Position numbers and translations under genes: made by a program. 64,000 nucleotides of DNA from JANRKF01 sp964518725 (GTDB lineage Bacteria > Pseudomonadota > Alphaproteobacteria > Rickettsiales > SXRF01), in assembly GCA_964518725.1 (NCBI GenBank), contig CAZFKP010000014.1, positions 1 to 64,000 of the forward strand, read 5' to 3'. The notes beneath the pieces were generated by a model, which was given only the letters and a program-made list of their open reading frames with translations, made no database searches and had not been told where the DNA came from. Positions 25,381 to 35,400 of the stretch are shown here, piece after piece; position 1 is the stretch's first letter, and each line of letters starts with the position of its first letter.

Positions 25381-25767
25381 GTGACCACACAATGGACAAG
25401 CAAAACAGACCACTCAACCCCGGATTTTAGTGAACTTTTTAAAGAAGAGTTCGTGGTGTTGCTGTTGCGCGGTAAGAACTCATTCGGCGACCACATCTAT
25501 AGCTATGTGAAAGTTTCCCTGCCCAATATCAAACGCCTTTATGAATCGCTCAATGGCGGTTCGACCTTTAACCCCAGTGACTTTGGCGAAGTCGTAGCCG
25601 CAGGCAAAGGCGAACCCAGCGACGAAGTAAAAGCGGAAATTGCCGCGACATACCCGATGAAAAACAAGCCTGCTAACGCTTCCACCATCATACGCAACAG
25701 CGAAGAAGATACTGAGGAATCGGAGGCCACAGCCCCAATCCTGAAGAAAAACTGGGACGAGTATTAG
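25381..25767 (+). CDS. Unknown small acidic cytoplasmic protein
   Basis: 128 residues from a GTG at 25381, preferred because GAAGAG sits about nine bases upstream; an in-frame GTG three codons earlier is too close to that site. The first 70 residues look globular (FSELFKEEFVVLLLRGKNSF, then HIYSYVKVSLPNIKRLYESL, then FNPSDFGEVVAAGKGEPSDEV). The last 40 are acidic and probably disordered, ending KKNWDEY. No signal or membrane segment. Not recognised. It lies between the small-gene terminator and copy B of the repeat, and is convergent with ubiD. Confidence 0.6.
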   Translation: MTTQWTSKTDHSTPDFSELFKEEFVVLLLRGKNSFGDHIYSYVKVSLPNIKRLYESLNGGSTFNPSDFGEVVAAGKGEPSDEVKAEIAATYPMKNKPANASTIIRNSEEDTEESEATAPILKKNWDEY

Positions 25768-25781
25768 TTCCGCTGTTTCCG

Positions 25782-25848
25782 GTGCGCGCTGCTGCGCGCC
25801 CCATGAAACAGGTTCATGACTGGCTCATGCTTGCTGCATTCGCATAAC
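25782..25848 (+). repeat. Dispersed repeat, copy B
   Basis: Between two convergent gene ends, GTGCGCGCTGCTG leads to ATGACTGGCTCATGC and TTCGCATAAC, colinear with copy A (24721-24785) with scattered substitutions and two one-base indels. Confidence 0.6.
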
Positions 25849-25855
25849 AGCCAGG

Positions 25856-27325
25856 CTATTTGCCAAACATTTTGTTCCACATCGCATCCACCCTTTTCAC
25901 CACCGCCTGATCCATCTGAATCTCTTTGCCCCATTCGCGGTTTGTCTCGCCTTCTACTTTATTGGTAGCGTCGAGACCCACTTTCCCGCCGAGACCTGAG
26001 ACCGGCGACGCAAAATCCAGATAATCGATCGGCGTGTTTTCGACCATCGTGATATCCCGCACCGGATCCATCCGCGTGGAGACCGCCCACATCACTTCCT
26101 TCCAGTCGCGGCAATTAATATCGTCATCCACCACGATGATCCATTTGGTATACACGAACTGGCGCAGGAACGACCAGATGCCCATCATCACCCGCTTGGC
26201 GTGGCCTGCATAGGCCTTTTTGATGGAGACCACAGCAATGCGATACGAGCAGCCTTCCGGCGGCAGGTAGAAGTCGACGATCTCCGGGAATTGTTGTTGC
26301 AGGAGCGGAATGAATACTTCGTTCAACGCTTCGCCTAGCACGCTCGGTTCGTCGGGCGGTTTACCGGTATAGGTCGTGAGGTAAATCGCATCTTTCCGCA
26401 TGGTAATCGCCGTCACCGTGAACACCGGAAATTTCTCAACCGAGTTATAATAGCCCGTATGGTCGCCATACGGCCCTTCGTCGCCATAGTCATCAAGCGA
26501 CACATAGCCTTCGATCACGATCTCGGCCTGTGCAGGAACTTTTAATGGAACTGTTTTGCACTCAACCAGCTCCACCTTCTCGCCACGCAAAAGTCCGGCG
26601 AACTGATATTCCGAAAGCGTGTCCGGCACCGGCGTCACCGCCGCTAGAATCGTTGCCGGATCACAGCCGATGACAGCGGCAGCAGGCAGCGGCTCGCATT
26701 TCTGCTTGCCCCAGCGCGCATGGTGCTGCGCCCCGCCGCGATGCTTGAGCCAACGCATCAGCGTTTTGTCCTTTGCAAGGACTTGCATTCTATAGATGCC
26801 TAAATTGAAATTATCCTCCGCCGCACCCGAGGGGCCCCTCGTCACCACCAGCGGCCAGGTGATGAGCGGTGCCGGTTCCCCCGGCCAGCAACCTTGGATC
26901 GGAAGCTTGGCGAGATCAATATCATCGCCCGTCAGCACCACTTCCTGACACGGTGCCTTCGAAACCGTTTTTGGTTTCATCGCCATGACGTTTTTCAGCA
27001 TGGGCAGCATGCTGAGCGCCTCTTTCACGCTGCCTGGAGGTTCCGGCTGCTTCATGAAGGCCAGCGCCTCGCCCACAGCGCGGAGTTCTTCCTGCTTCCT
27101 ACCCATGCCGAGCGCCACACGCTCCACCGTACCGAACAGGTTGATGAGCGCTGGCATGCTGTGGCCGATGACATTCTCGAATAACACCGCAGGCCCACCC
27201 CCACGAATCAACCGCGTGCCAATCTCCGTCATCTCCAGATGCGTCGATACCGGCTCGGATACGCGAACCAGCAGTCCACGCTTCTCAAGCTCGACCATAA
27301 AATCACGGAGGGAAGAATACGCCAT
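25856..27325 (-). CDS. ubiD: UbiD-type decarboxylase (ubiquinone biosynthesis)
   Basis: 489 residues. UbiD-family motifs: an N-terminal alpha/beta domain (LRDFMVELEKRG), NLGIYRMQVLAKD for prenylated-FMN and metal binding, DEGPYGDHTGYYN with the conserved acidic residues, and VDDDINCRDWKEVMWAVSTR near the C-terminus. The enzyme decarboxylates 3-octaprenyl-4-hydroxybenzoate using prenylated FMN made by UbiX, which is not in the window. It fits with COQ9 and the oxidase genes in an aerobic ubiquinone-based respiratory chain. ATG start, single gene or co-transcribed with the glycosyltransferase 19 bp upstream. Confidence 0.93.
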   Translation of the reverse strand: MAYSSLRDFMVELEKRGLLVRVSEPVSTHLEMTEIGTRLIRGGGPAVLFENVIGHSMPALINLFGTVERVALGMGRKQEELRAVGEALAFMKQPEPPGSVKEALSMLPMLKNVMAMKPKTVSKAPCQEVVLTGDDIDLAKLPIQGCWPGEPAPLITWPLVVTRGPSGAAEDNFNLGIYRMQVLAKDKTLMRWLKHRGGAQHHARWGKQKCEPLPAAAVIGCDPATILAAVTPVPDTLSEYQFAGLLRGEKVELVECKTVPLKVPAQAEIVIEGYVSLDDYGDEGPYGDHTGYYNSVEKFPVFTVTAITMRKDAIYLTTYTGKPPDEPSVLGEALNEVFIPLLQQQFPEIVDFYLPPEGCSYRIAVVSIKKAYAGHAKRVMMGIWSFLRQFVYTKWIIVVDDDINCRDWKEVMWAVSTRMDPVRDITMVENTPIDYLDFASPVSGLGGKVGLDATNKVEGETNREWGKEIQMDQAVVKRVDAMWNKMFGK

Positions 27326-27344
27326 CGTACGTTCAGCCTGTCAT

Positions 27345-28838
27345 TTAAGGTGTTGCCATGCCATCCGGGGGGATAAAGCAATACATATAATGATGCGTTT
27401 TCTGGCTAAATGTCACGCGGTAACGCAATTCCAAATGATGAAATTCGCCACAGCGCGACAAATACTTTTCAACAAACCCCGAATCCAGTTTATCCAGTGC
27501 CGTAGTAACAACGACTGCTCCATGCGCCGCAAGCTCGCCAGCGCTGAACCATTGAACAAGCCCCATTCTTTCCTGCGACAAGCCGATTGGCCGGGGTGGC
27601 CAGTACAGGCCGATCGCATCGGCCGCCTTCTTCTGGCCAATAACATAGGCGGGCGGATTCGGATAATGCGCGTCCCAATCGGCCGCGATCAAGGCGGCCG
27701 CTTCGCTGGCAGACTCCTTATAATAGGTATGGATGGTCGACAGGCTAACAAACCACAAAACCGTGAAGACGCCTACCCACGATCGGTTTGCCAAGCGCAA
27801 CAATCGAGCCGCAGTGCTGTCGGGCATATCAATAAAACAGGCACATACAATGATAAAAAAACCAATTAGCGGATAGCTGTAGCGCATGTGATAAATACTG
27901 CCGAAAGCAATCGCTACATGCAGCATCAACAGACACAAGCCGAACACAACCAGCGTAAAATAAAATGCCGCGCTTTTGGGGCGGCGATTCAGGTGAAGCG
28001 ACGGAGAGCTAAACCTGAAACCCACCAATATCACAATGGCCAAAGCCGGATAGAGCAGGAAAGATCGATATAATTCCATGAAATTATGTTGGTATGCGAA
28101 GGATTTCCCTTTTTGCAACGCATACAAAAGCGAGGTTGGATCGCCGATAAGGTATTGCAGGTGAATCACATAATACGCGCCTGCAAAGCACGCCAGCCCA
28201 ACATATATATTTGGATTCCTGAGGTTTTTACGGAACGCCGGAAGGATGATCGTCGCAATCGCAATGCTCGCCAGAAGCAGAAAGGCATAATATTTGACCA
28301 TGCAGGCAATTAGCGCCGCAATGAAAAACATAACCCAATGCTTGGTGCTTTTTTCTTCGGAGGCGCGCAAATAATGGTACAACACCGCTGACCAGACTGC
28401 GATTTGCAGCTGATCTGCATTTAATGCGCTGGCAATGGTCTCCATGGAATAAATGATGGTGGTGCTGATGATCACAAGCAGCACGGTCATGTTGGCACCG
28501 GCGATCATCCCGATCCTGAGCAAGTAAATCACGCCAACCGCATTCAGCAACTGGGCAGCAAAAACATACGTGACTGCATCCCGGAATCCAAGCGAGGCAA
28601 TAATCCCCGGCAGCCAGGTTTGCAGCGGTGGGTGCGTGGGAAGGATCAGGGGGAAGCGCACCCCCCAATTAATCTGCTCCCTCAGGTCAATCGCAGCAGT
28701 GGGCAACGTGAAGGCCAGCACTACCGGGCTCAGGATAAAAATTAGGCACAGCCTGGCGGCCAGCACTCGCGATTCACCGCGAAATTGCAAGCAACACAGT
28801 GCCTCCAACCACGAAATAAAACTTGCAGCACGATGCAT
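27345..28838 (-). CDS. GT-C family membrane glycosyltransferase (ArnT/PMT-like)
   Basis: 497 residues with about ten to twelve hydrophobic helices and a C-terminal soluble domain of roughly 110 residues. The first loop contains INWGVRFPLILPTHPPLQTW; the THPPL segment preceded by acidic residues (AAIDLRE) is the pattern of polyprenyl-phosphate-sugar-dependent GT-C enzymes (PF13231 type). Such enzymes transfer a sugar to lipid A, glycans or proteins in the periplasm. The acceptor cannot be inferred. It could use the lipid-linked sugar made by the GT2 at 8.6 kb, but they are far apart. Confidence 0.75.
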   Translation of the reverse strand: MHRAASFISWLEALCCLQFRGESRVLAARLCLIFILSPVVLAFTLPTAAIDLREQINWGVRFPLILPTHPPLQTWLPGIIASLGFRDAVTYVFAAQLLNAVGVIYLLRIGMIAGANMTVLLVIISTTIIYSMETIASALNADQLQIAVWSAVLYHYLRASEEKSTKHWVMFFIAALIACMVKYYAFLLLASIAIATIILPAFRKNLRNPNIYVGLACFAGAYYVIHLQYLIGDPTSLLYALQKGKSFAYQHNFMELYRSFLLYPALAIVILVGFRFSSPSLHLNRRPKSAAFYFTLVVFGLCLLMLHVAIAFGSIYHMRYSYPLIGFFIIVCACFIDMPDSTAARLLRLANRSWVGVFTVLWFVSLSTIHTYYKESASEAAALIAADWDAHYPNPPAYVIGQKKAADAIGLYWPPRPIGLSQERMGLVQWFSAGELAAHGAVVVTTALDKLDSGFVEKYLSRCGEFHHLELRYRVTFSQKTHHYMYCFIPPDGMATP

Positions 28839-28983
28839 CAGAATTTTTTACTCCAAGCCACTCAACCAGATGGTGCTGATGATTTGCGTCAAACGCATTA
28901 AATTCAAGTATTTATTTACAAACCCGGCACAAAACTCATATTTCATTATTTACTTAATTAAGCAAATGATTTATCATATAGTG

Positions 28984-29316
28984 ATGAGCATTTTCCACGC
29001 CCTGTCCGATCCCACCCGCCGCCGAATCATCGAGATGCTAGCTGCCGCCGGCCAGCTTCCGGCACGCAGCATTGCCGAAGCATTTGCCATGAGCGCGCCG
29101 GCCATTTCCCAGCACCTGAAAATCTTGCGTGATGCCAAGCTGGTCTATATGAAAAAAAAGGCGCAGCAGCGGCTCTACAGCATCAATCCCACCGGCATCT
29201 CCGAGATGGAGCAGTGGATCGGCACGATGCGCCATCTCTGGAACCAGCACCTCGACAGGCTGGAGATCGTGCTGCGGATCGAAGCGCAACAGCCGGCACC
29301 TAGTGTGCGGGAATAG
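28984..29316 (+). CDS. ArsR/SmtB-family transcriptional regulator
   Basis: 110 residues from the ATG at 28984; in-frame ATG 28966 and GTG 28981 are alternatives. It has a winged helix-turn-helix with the ArsR opening FHALSDPTRRRIIEML, recognition helix AMSAPAISQHLKILRDAKLV and wing KKKAQQRLYSINP. No Cys pair (ELCVCDL type) is present, so it is not a classic arsenic or zinc sensor and resembles the SdpR-like metal-free branch. It overlaps the 3' end of the convergent yceI gene by 17 bp, and diverges from the GT-C gene across an AT-rich 145-bp gap that probably holds its operator. Confidence 0.88.
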   Translation: MSIFHALSDPTRRRIIEMLAAAGQLPARSIAEAFAMSAPAISQHLKILRDAKLVYMKKKAQQRLYSINPTGISEMEQWIGTMRHLWNQHLDRLEIVLRIEAQQPAPSVRE

Positions 29317-29866
29317 CCGTCGCTTTTAATGTTACCAGCACCTTCACCTGGTCAGCCACCGAGGCCGTATCGTCCCAGCCAATACGGAAATCTTTGCGGT
29401 GTACTACCGCTTCACCGCTGATTGCCGCGGCCTGCCCGCTGAACTCATCGAGCGTAAAGGTCAGAACCACCGGAAGGGTGGCACCCTTGATAGTGAGTTT
29501 TGCCACTGCCTCATAACGATTGCCACCAAGCGCTTTGAACGATACAGTCGCAAACACTGCTGTGGAAAAACCAGCCAGGTTCAGCCATTCCTGCGTGGCA
29601 AGCATGTCCTGCGCCTGCGCGTCCCCCACGGTCACACTCCCCATATCCACCGTCACCGCGGCACTACTGTCAGCCAGCGCATCGGGATGGAAAGCGATCT
29701 TCGCCGTAAATTGGGGAAACTGACCAGTAAGCACCGCCGTATCCCGCTGTACCTCGAAACGGATGCTGCTCTCATCCGGCACCACGGCAAATGCGACCGG
29801 CGCCGCTGCGGCATGCGCCAAGAATGGAAATAACAACGATAGAAGCAACGCTAGGTACGATCGCAT
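29300..29866 (-). CDS. YceI-family periplasmic lipid-binding protein
   Basis: 188 residues from the second ATG (29866), which has AAGGA seven bases upstream; the first in-frame ATG at 29884 lacks one. The signal peptide MRSYLALLLSLLFPFLAHAA is clear. The mature part is a lipocalin-like beta barrel with YceI hallmarks: DESSIRFEVQ, GQFPQFTAKIAFHPD, TLPVVLTFTL and HRKDFRIGWDD. Family members bind long-chain isoprenoids or amides in the periplasm; some are linked to polyisoprenoid transport. It sits 29 bp downstream of tRNA-Leu on the same strand. Confidence 0.88.
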   Translation of the reverse strand: MRSYLALLLSLLFPFLAHAAAAPVAFAVVPDESSIRFEVQRDTAVLTGQFPQFTAKIAFHPDALADSSAAVTVDMGSVTVGDAQAQDMLATQEWLNLAGFSTAVFATVSFKALGGNRYEAVAKLTIKGATLPVVLTFTLDEFSGQAAAISGEAVVHRKDFRIGWDDTASVADQVKVLVTLKATAIPAH

Positions 29867-29894
29867 CGGGATATCCTTCTGCATTCTGTGTAGA

Positions 29895-29981
29895 TGGTGC
29901 CCAGGAGGAGACTCGAACTCCTACAACCTTGCGATCGCCAGCACCTGAAGCTGGTGCGTCTACCAATTCCGCCACCTGGGC
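29895..29981 (-). tRNA. tRNA-Leu (CAG)
   Basis: An 87-nt tRNA on the minus strand including an encoded CCA. The acceptor stem is GCCCAGG/CCTGGGC. The D-loop AATTGGTAGAC is typical of leucine tRNAs. The anticodon stem CCAGC/GCTGG encloses TTCAGGT (anticodon CAG). A long variable arm (class II) follows, then T-loop GTTCGAGTC. Confidence 0.95.
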
Positions 29982-30089
29982 ATAGGGAAATACGAAGCGG
30001 ACGCATGACTTACCGCGAAGGGGCGTGTTTTGTCAATCGACCTTTCGGTTTTTGTTGAAGTTTGCGCGCTTTATGGCTTAATCCCATCC

Positions 30090-31037
30090 ATGATCGCATC
30101 GCACCCCATTATCACCATTGTCGGCGGCTCCGGTTTCCTTGGCCGCTATGTTATCAAAGAACTGGCCAAAGCCGGATATCGGCTCCGTGTCATTTCGCGC
30201 AATCCCGATGCCGCGCTGCATTTGAAAACCGCGGGCGACCCCGGGCAAATCGTGCTGGTTTCCGGCAACATCGCCCGCCCGGAAACCCTCGCAGGCAAGC
30301 TCGCCGGGTCGTATGCCGTCGTCAACCTGGTCGGCATCCTGTTTGAAACCGGCGCACAGACCTTTGACGCCATTCAGGCGCGTGGGGCGGAAAATCTGGC
30401 GAAAATGGCGCGCGCTGACGGTGTTCAGCGTTTCATCCAGCTTTCGGCACTCGGTGTCGATAAGGCCATAGGATCACATTACGCCCGCACCAAGCTGATG
30501 GGAGAAAAGGCCGTGATTGCCGCCTTCCCTACTGCCACGATCCTGCGCCCAAGCGTCATTTTCGGGGCAGAGGACAATTTCTTCAACCAGTTTGCCGCCG
30601 CCCCCATCATCCCGATCATCGGTGGCGGGGAAACCCGCTTCCAACCGGTCTATGCCGATGACGTCGCCAAAGCCGTAGCGCACGCGATCGCCCGACCGGA
30701 AACCGCCGGCCAAACCTACGAGCTGGGCGGTTCCGCAGTGTATAGCTTTAAATCGCTGATGGATTTTGTCCAGCGCGCCATCGACAAAAAGAAGCTCTTA
30801 CTGCCGCTTTCCTTCGGGATGGCGGCGCTGATGGCATTCACATTCGAGCTTGCCTTCACGCTGATTCCGCTCATCCGCCGACCACTGCTCACCCGCGACC
30901 AGGTGCGCCTGCTCAGGCAGGATAACGTTGTAAGCGCCGGGGCAAAAACCTTTGCAGAACTCGGCATCACCCCCACCAGCATTAAGGATGTCGTACCGCA
31001 GTACCTTGCGCGCTTTAACCCTAAAAAGGCACGGTAA
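30090..31037 (+). CDS. NDUFA9-like NAD(P)-binding protein (complex I accessory)
   Basis: 315 residues from ATG 30090. It is an atypical extended SDR: IVGGSGFLGRYVIKELA binds NAD(P), and FIQLSALGVDKAIGSHYARTK carries a degenerate active site (Tyr, Lys). AAFPTATILRPSVIFG and FQPVYADDVAKAVAHA follow the pattern of the NDUFA9 subunit of respiratory complex I. In alphaproteobacteria this protein is a known supernumerary complex I subunit. The C-terminus has a hydrophobic patch (MAALMAFTFELAFTLIPL) suitable for membrane contact. Its stop is followed immediately by the gltD ATG. Confidence 0.85.
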   Translation: MIASHPIITIVGGSGFLGRYVIKELAKAGYRLRVISRNPDAALHLKTAGDPGQIVLVSGNIARPETLAGKLAGSYAVVNLVGILFETGAQTFDAIQARGAENLAKMARADGVQRFIQLSALGVDKAIGSHYARTKLMGEKAVIAAFPTATILRPSVIFGAEDNFFNQFAAAPIIPIIGGGETRFQPVYADDVAKAVAHAIARPETAGQTYELGGSAVYSFKSLMDFVQRAIDKKKLLLPLSFGMAALMAFTFELAFTLIPLIRRPLLTRDQVRLLRQDNVVSAGAKTFAELGITPTSIKDVVPQYLARFNPKKAR

Positions 31038-32450
31038 ATGCTCGATTTCACCCACACGGAACAGGAATACCCCGAGGTAAAACCCGCAGCGCTACGCAAG
31101 GGTGATTTCGATGAAATCTATGCCCAGTTTGCAGCACAGGAAGCCGCCAACCAGGCGGCGCGCTGCTCGCAATGCGGCATTCCGTTCTGCCAGATTCACT
31201 GCCCACTGCAAAACAATATCCCCGACTGGTTAAAGCTCGCAGCTGAAGGCCGGCTGGAAGAGGCGTATGCCATTTCTTCCGCCACCAACAATTTCCCGGA
31301 AATTTGCGGCCGCATCTGCCCGCAGGACAAGCTCTGCGAAGGCAACTGCGTCATCGAGAAAGATTTCGGCTCGGTGACCATCGGCGCGATTGAGCGCTAC
31401 ATCACCGAAAAAGCCTTCGAGAATGGCTGGGTGAAACCGGCAATAAGTCTCGCGGAAACAGGCAGAAGCGTCGCCATCATCGGCGCGGGACCTGCCGGGC
31501 TTGCGGGCGCCGACATGCTTCGCCGCAAAGGGTACGCGGTGCATGTCTATGACCGCTATGACCGCACCGGTGGGCTGCTGGTTTACGGCATCCCTAATTT
31601 CAAGCTTGAAAAAGAAGTTGTGGCACGCCGGCATCGGCTGCTTGAAGAAAGCGGCATTGTATTTTACCACAACCAGAACATCGGAATCACTACAACGCTT
31701 GATGCGTTACGGAACCGTTACGATGCCGTATTGATCGCTACCGGCGTATACAAAGCCCGTGAAATCGAGCTGCCGGAACATCATTTGCCCGGCGTGCGGG
31801 CAGCGCTTGATTACTTGACGGCCAGCAACCGCAAGGGGCTGGGCGATGCCGTGCCGGAGTTTGACAGTGGCGAACTTGATGCCAAAGGCAAACATGTCGT
31901 CGTCATCGGCGGCGGCGACACGGCGATGGATTGTGTGCGTACCGCCGTGCGCCAGGGCGCCAAGAAAGTGACCTGCCTTTACCGCCGTGATAAAGTGAAC
32001 ATGCCGGGTTCGGCTCGCGAAGTGAAAAATGCCGAGGAAGAAGGCGTCGAATTTTCGTGGCTATACGCCCCCAAAGCCTTCATCGGCAAAAATAAAATTG
32101 AACAGGTGCTGGTGCAGAGAATGCGCCTGGCGAGTCATGATAAAGCCGGACGGGCAAGCGTCGTGCCCATCGAGGGTGAAACCGTCAACCTCAAGGCTGA
32201 CATGGTGATTAAAGCACTGGGCTATGACGCAGAAGACTTGCCGACGATGTTTGGTGCACCCGAACTCAAACTCTCGCCGTATGGTACGCTCGCGGTGAAC
32301 ACCCAGTTTGAAACTAGCCTGCCCGGCGTATTCGCCGCTGGTGATATCGTGCGTGGCGCCTCGCTCGTCGTCTGGGCGATCCGCGACGGGCGGGATGCCG
32401 CCGAGGCCATCCACCAGAAACTTTCCTCCGCGGAAAGGAAGGTGGCGTAA
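31038..32450 (+). CDS. gltD: Glutamate synthase small (beta) subunit
   Basis: 470 residues. The N-terminal cluster domain has Cys patterns CSQCGIPFCQIHCPL and CGRICPQDKLCEGNCV (two 4Fe-4S sites). An FAD site GAGPAGLAGADMLRRKGY and an NADPH site GGGDTAMDCVRTAVRQG follow, and the FAD-closing motif GVFAAGDIVRGASLV is near the end. It takes electrons from NADPH and passes them to the large subunit. Stop and start overlap with gltB (TAATG). The order gltD before gltB is the reverse of the common operon. Confidence 0.96.
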   Translation: MLDFTHTEQEYPEVKPAALRKGDFDEIYAQFAAQEAANQAARCSQCGIPFCQIHCPLQNNIPDWLKLAAEGRLEEAYAISSATNNFPEICGRICPQDKLCEGNCVIEKDFGSVTIGAIERYITEKAFENGWVKPAISLAETGRSVAIIGAGPAGLAGADMLRRKGYAVHVYDRYDRTGGLLVYGIPNFKLEKEVVARRHRLLEESGIVFYHNQNIGITTTLDALRNRYDAVLIATGVYKAREIELPEHHLPGVRAALDYLTASNRKGLGDAVPEFDSGELDAKGKHVVVIGGGDTAMDCVRTAVRQGAKKVTCLYRRDKVNMPGSAREVKNAEEEGVEFSWLYAPKAFIGKNKIEQVLVQRMRLASHDKAGRASVVPIEGETVNLKADMVIKALGYDAEDLPTMFGAPELKLSPYGTLAVNTQFETSLPGVFAAGDIVRGASLVVWAIRDGRDAAEAIHQKLSSAERKVA

Positions 32451-35400
32451 TGGCCTTCTTTAGCTGGAGTGATGACTGGAATAAACGTGCCGCCAAACTC
32501 GCCGCCGAGGGCATGTATGATGCCGCAAATGAACATGACGCCTGCGGCGTCGGCTTTGTCGCCAGCATCGACGGCAATCCAAGCCGTGCGATCGTCGAGG
32601 CGGGTATCACGGCGCTGAAAGCCGTCTATCACCGCGGCGCCGTGGATGCAGACGGAAAAACCGGTGACGGCGCCGGCATTCATATCGAAATCCCGCACGA
32701 TTTCTTCCAGGAGCAAATTACCCGCTCCGGGCGCGGGCTGCTCGGTGACGCGCTGGCCGTCGGCATGATGTTCCTACCGAAGAAGAATTTCGCCGCCCAG
32801 GAAACCTGCCGCTCGATCGTCGAGGCCGAGATCCAGAAATTCGGCTACAAGCTTTACGGCTGGCGGCAAGTGCCGGTGCATGCCGAAGTAATCGGAGAAA
32901 TCGCCGGCGATTCCCGCCCGGAAATCGAACAGATACTGATCGCCGGCAAGAACGATGAGGATGGCAAGAAATTTGAGCTCAATCTCTATTTCATCCGCAA
33001 GCGCATCGAGAACGCCGTCCGCGCCGCCGGGATCAATGATTTCTACGTTTGTTCGCTCTCGTCGCGCTCGATCATTTACAAGGGGTTGTTCAAAGCCGAG
33101 CAGCTCACGGCGTTTTATCCCGACCTGCTCGATCCGCGTTTCATTTCATCGTTCGCGATCTTCCACCAGCGCTTTTCCACCAATACGGCACCGGCGTGGC
33201 ACCTCGCCCAACCCTTCCGCATGATCGCCCATAACGGCGAAATCAACACGCTGAAGGGTAACATCAATTTCATGCGGAGCCACGAAGCAAATTTTTCAGC
33301 ACCGGCCTATGAGGACTACCTTGAGGACATCGTCCCGGTTATCCCGAGCAATACGTCCGATACCGGCGCGCTCGATGCCGTGTTCGAGGTGCTGACCCGT
33401 GCCGGCCACCCGCTGCCGCTTTCCAAGCTGATCCTTATTCCGCCGGCGTGGGCACAAACGCCGGATGTGCCGATGCCACACAAGGAAATGTACAGCTTCC
33501 TGAATTCCCTGTCCGAACAGTGGGACGGCCCTGCCGCCATTGCCGCCACTGACGGCGAATGGGTCATCGGCGGGCTGGATCGGAACGGCCTGCGCCCGCT
33601 TCGCTACACCATCACCAAGCAGGGCATGATGATCGCCGCCTCGGAATCGGGGATGGTCGACGTCGCCGACACCGACATCGTCGAGCGCGGCAGGCTCGGC
33701 CCTGGCGATATACTCGGTATCCACCTGCCAACCGGCAAACTCTATCGCGACCGCGAGCTGAAAGACCTGCTCGCCAGCCAGTACCCCTACGGCGAGTGGG
33801 TGACAAACAGCATTCGCCTGAAAGACCTGCCGCCTGCCACCGGCGCCGCCATCGCCGCCGATAATCTTCGCCCGCTCCAACTTGCCAGCGGCTATACCCA
33901 CGAAGACATTGAAACCATCCTCCACCCCATGGCGGCCGACGGCAAGGAAGCCGTTGGCAGCATGGGCGACGACACGCCGCTTGCCGTGCTCTCCGACAAG
34001 CATCGCGGCTTCCACCATTTCTTCCGCCAGAATTTCTCACAGGTGACCAACCCGCCGATCGATTCCTTACGCGAACGCCGGGTGATGAGCCTCACCACCC
34101 GCTTCGGCAATGACGGCAACTACCTCGCCATTGACGGTTCGCACTCCAGCGTGCTGGTCGTCGATTCACCGATTCTGCTGGCGCATGAGATGGCAACCAT
34201 CCAGCGCCATTTCGCCGCCCGGATCGCCGAAATCGACACGTTGTTTGACGCGCACGGCGAAGGAAACCCGCTGCGTAAGGGGCTCGACCGCGTGATCGCT
34301 GAAGCCGAATCTGCCATCCGCGCCGGCAAGAACTACATCCTCCTCACCGACGAGCGCATTGATGAGGATCATATCGCCATCCCGATGATTTTTGCCATCT
34401 CGGCGCTGCAAAGTCACCTGGTCAAGCACAAGCTGCGTAAACGGACCTCGATTCTGGTTCGCACCTCCAAGTGTTTCGACGTGCATTCCGCTGCCGTAAT
34501 GATTGGTTGCGGCGCCACCGTCATCCACCCATACCTTGCCGAAGCCACCATCGTGGAACGTGCCCAGCGCGGACTGCTGAAAGACGCCAGCACCGCCGTC
34601 GAGAATTTCCGCGAAGCGATGGGGCAAGGGTTGCTCAAAATCATGTCGAAAATGGGGATTTCGATCATCGCCGCCTACCGTGGCGGCCTGAATTTCGAGG
34701 CTATCGGCCTGTCCCGGGCACTCGTCGCCGAATTCTTCCCCGGCCTACCCTCGCGCATCTCCGGTATCGGTCTGGCGGGCATCGAGACCCGCGCACGCGC
34801 CTGCCACGCACTTGCCTTTGACACACCGGCAAATAGCACCGCAAGCGTTATACCGCTCCCGCTCGGCGGCTTTTACCGCGCCCGCGCCCGCGAGGAACAG
34901 CATGCGTGGGAAGGCACGCTTACCCACCTGCTGCAAAGCGCAGTGGCCAAGGGATCCTTTTCGCTGTTCAAGCAATATTCCGACGGCGTGCGCGCCATGC
35001 CGCCGATCCATTTGCGCGATTTGCTGGATTTCCGCTCGCCGAACCCGGCCATCGATATCGACCAGGTGGAGTCAATTACCGAAATCCGCAAGCGTTTCAT
35101 CGCACCGGCCATGTCACTTGGTGCGCTGTCACCGGAAGCACACCAGACCCTTGCCATCGCGATGAATAAGATCGGGGCGGCGTCGAATTCCGGCGAAGGC
35201 GGCGAAGGGGCGGAACGCTATAAACCGCTGGATAACGGCGACAACGCCAACTCAACCATCAAGCAGGTGGCCAGCGGCCGTTTCGGCGTCACCGCCGAAT
35301 ATTTAAACAGCGCGCAGGAGCTGCAAATCAAAGTGGCACAAGGTGCCAAGCCCGGCGAAGGCGGCCAGCTGCCGGGATTTAAAGTAACGGTGGAAATCGC

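Noticed and set aside
33296..34018. 240-codon ORF opposite gltB
   Set aside because: Lies wholly within a glutaminase-FMN synthase frame that is certain; shadow of high-GC codons.
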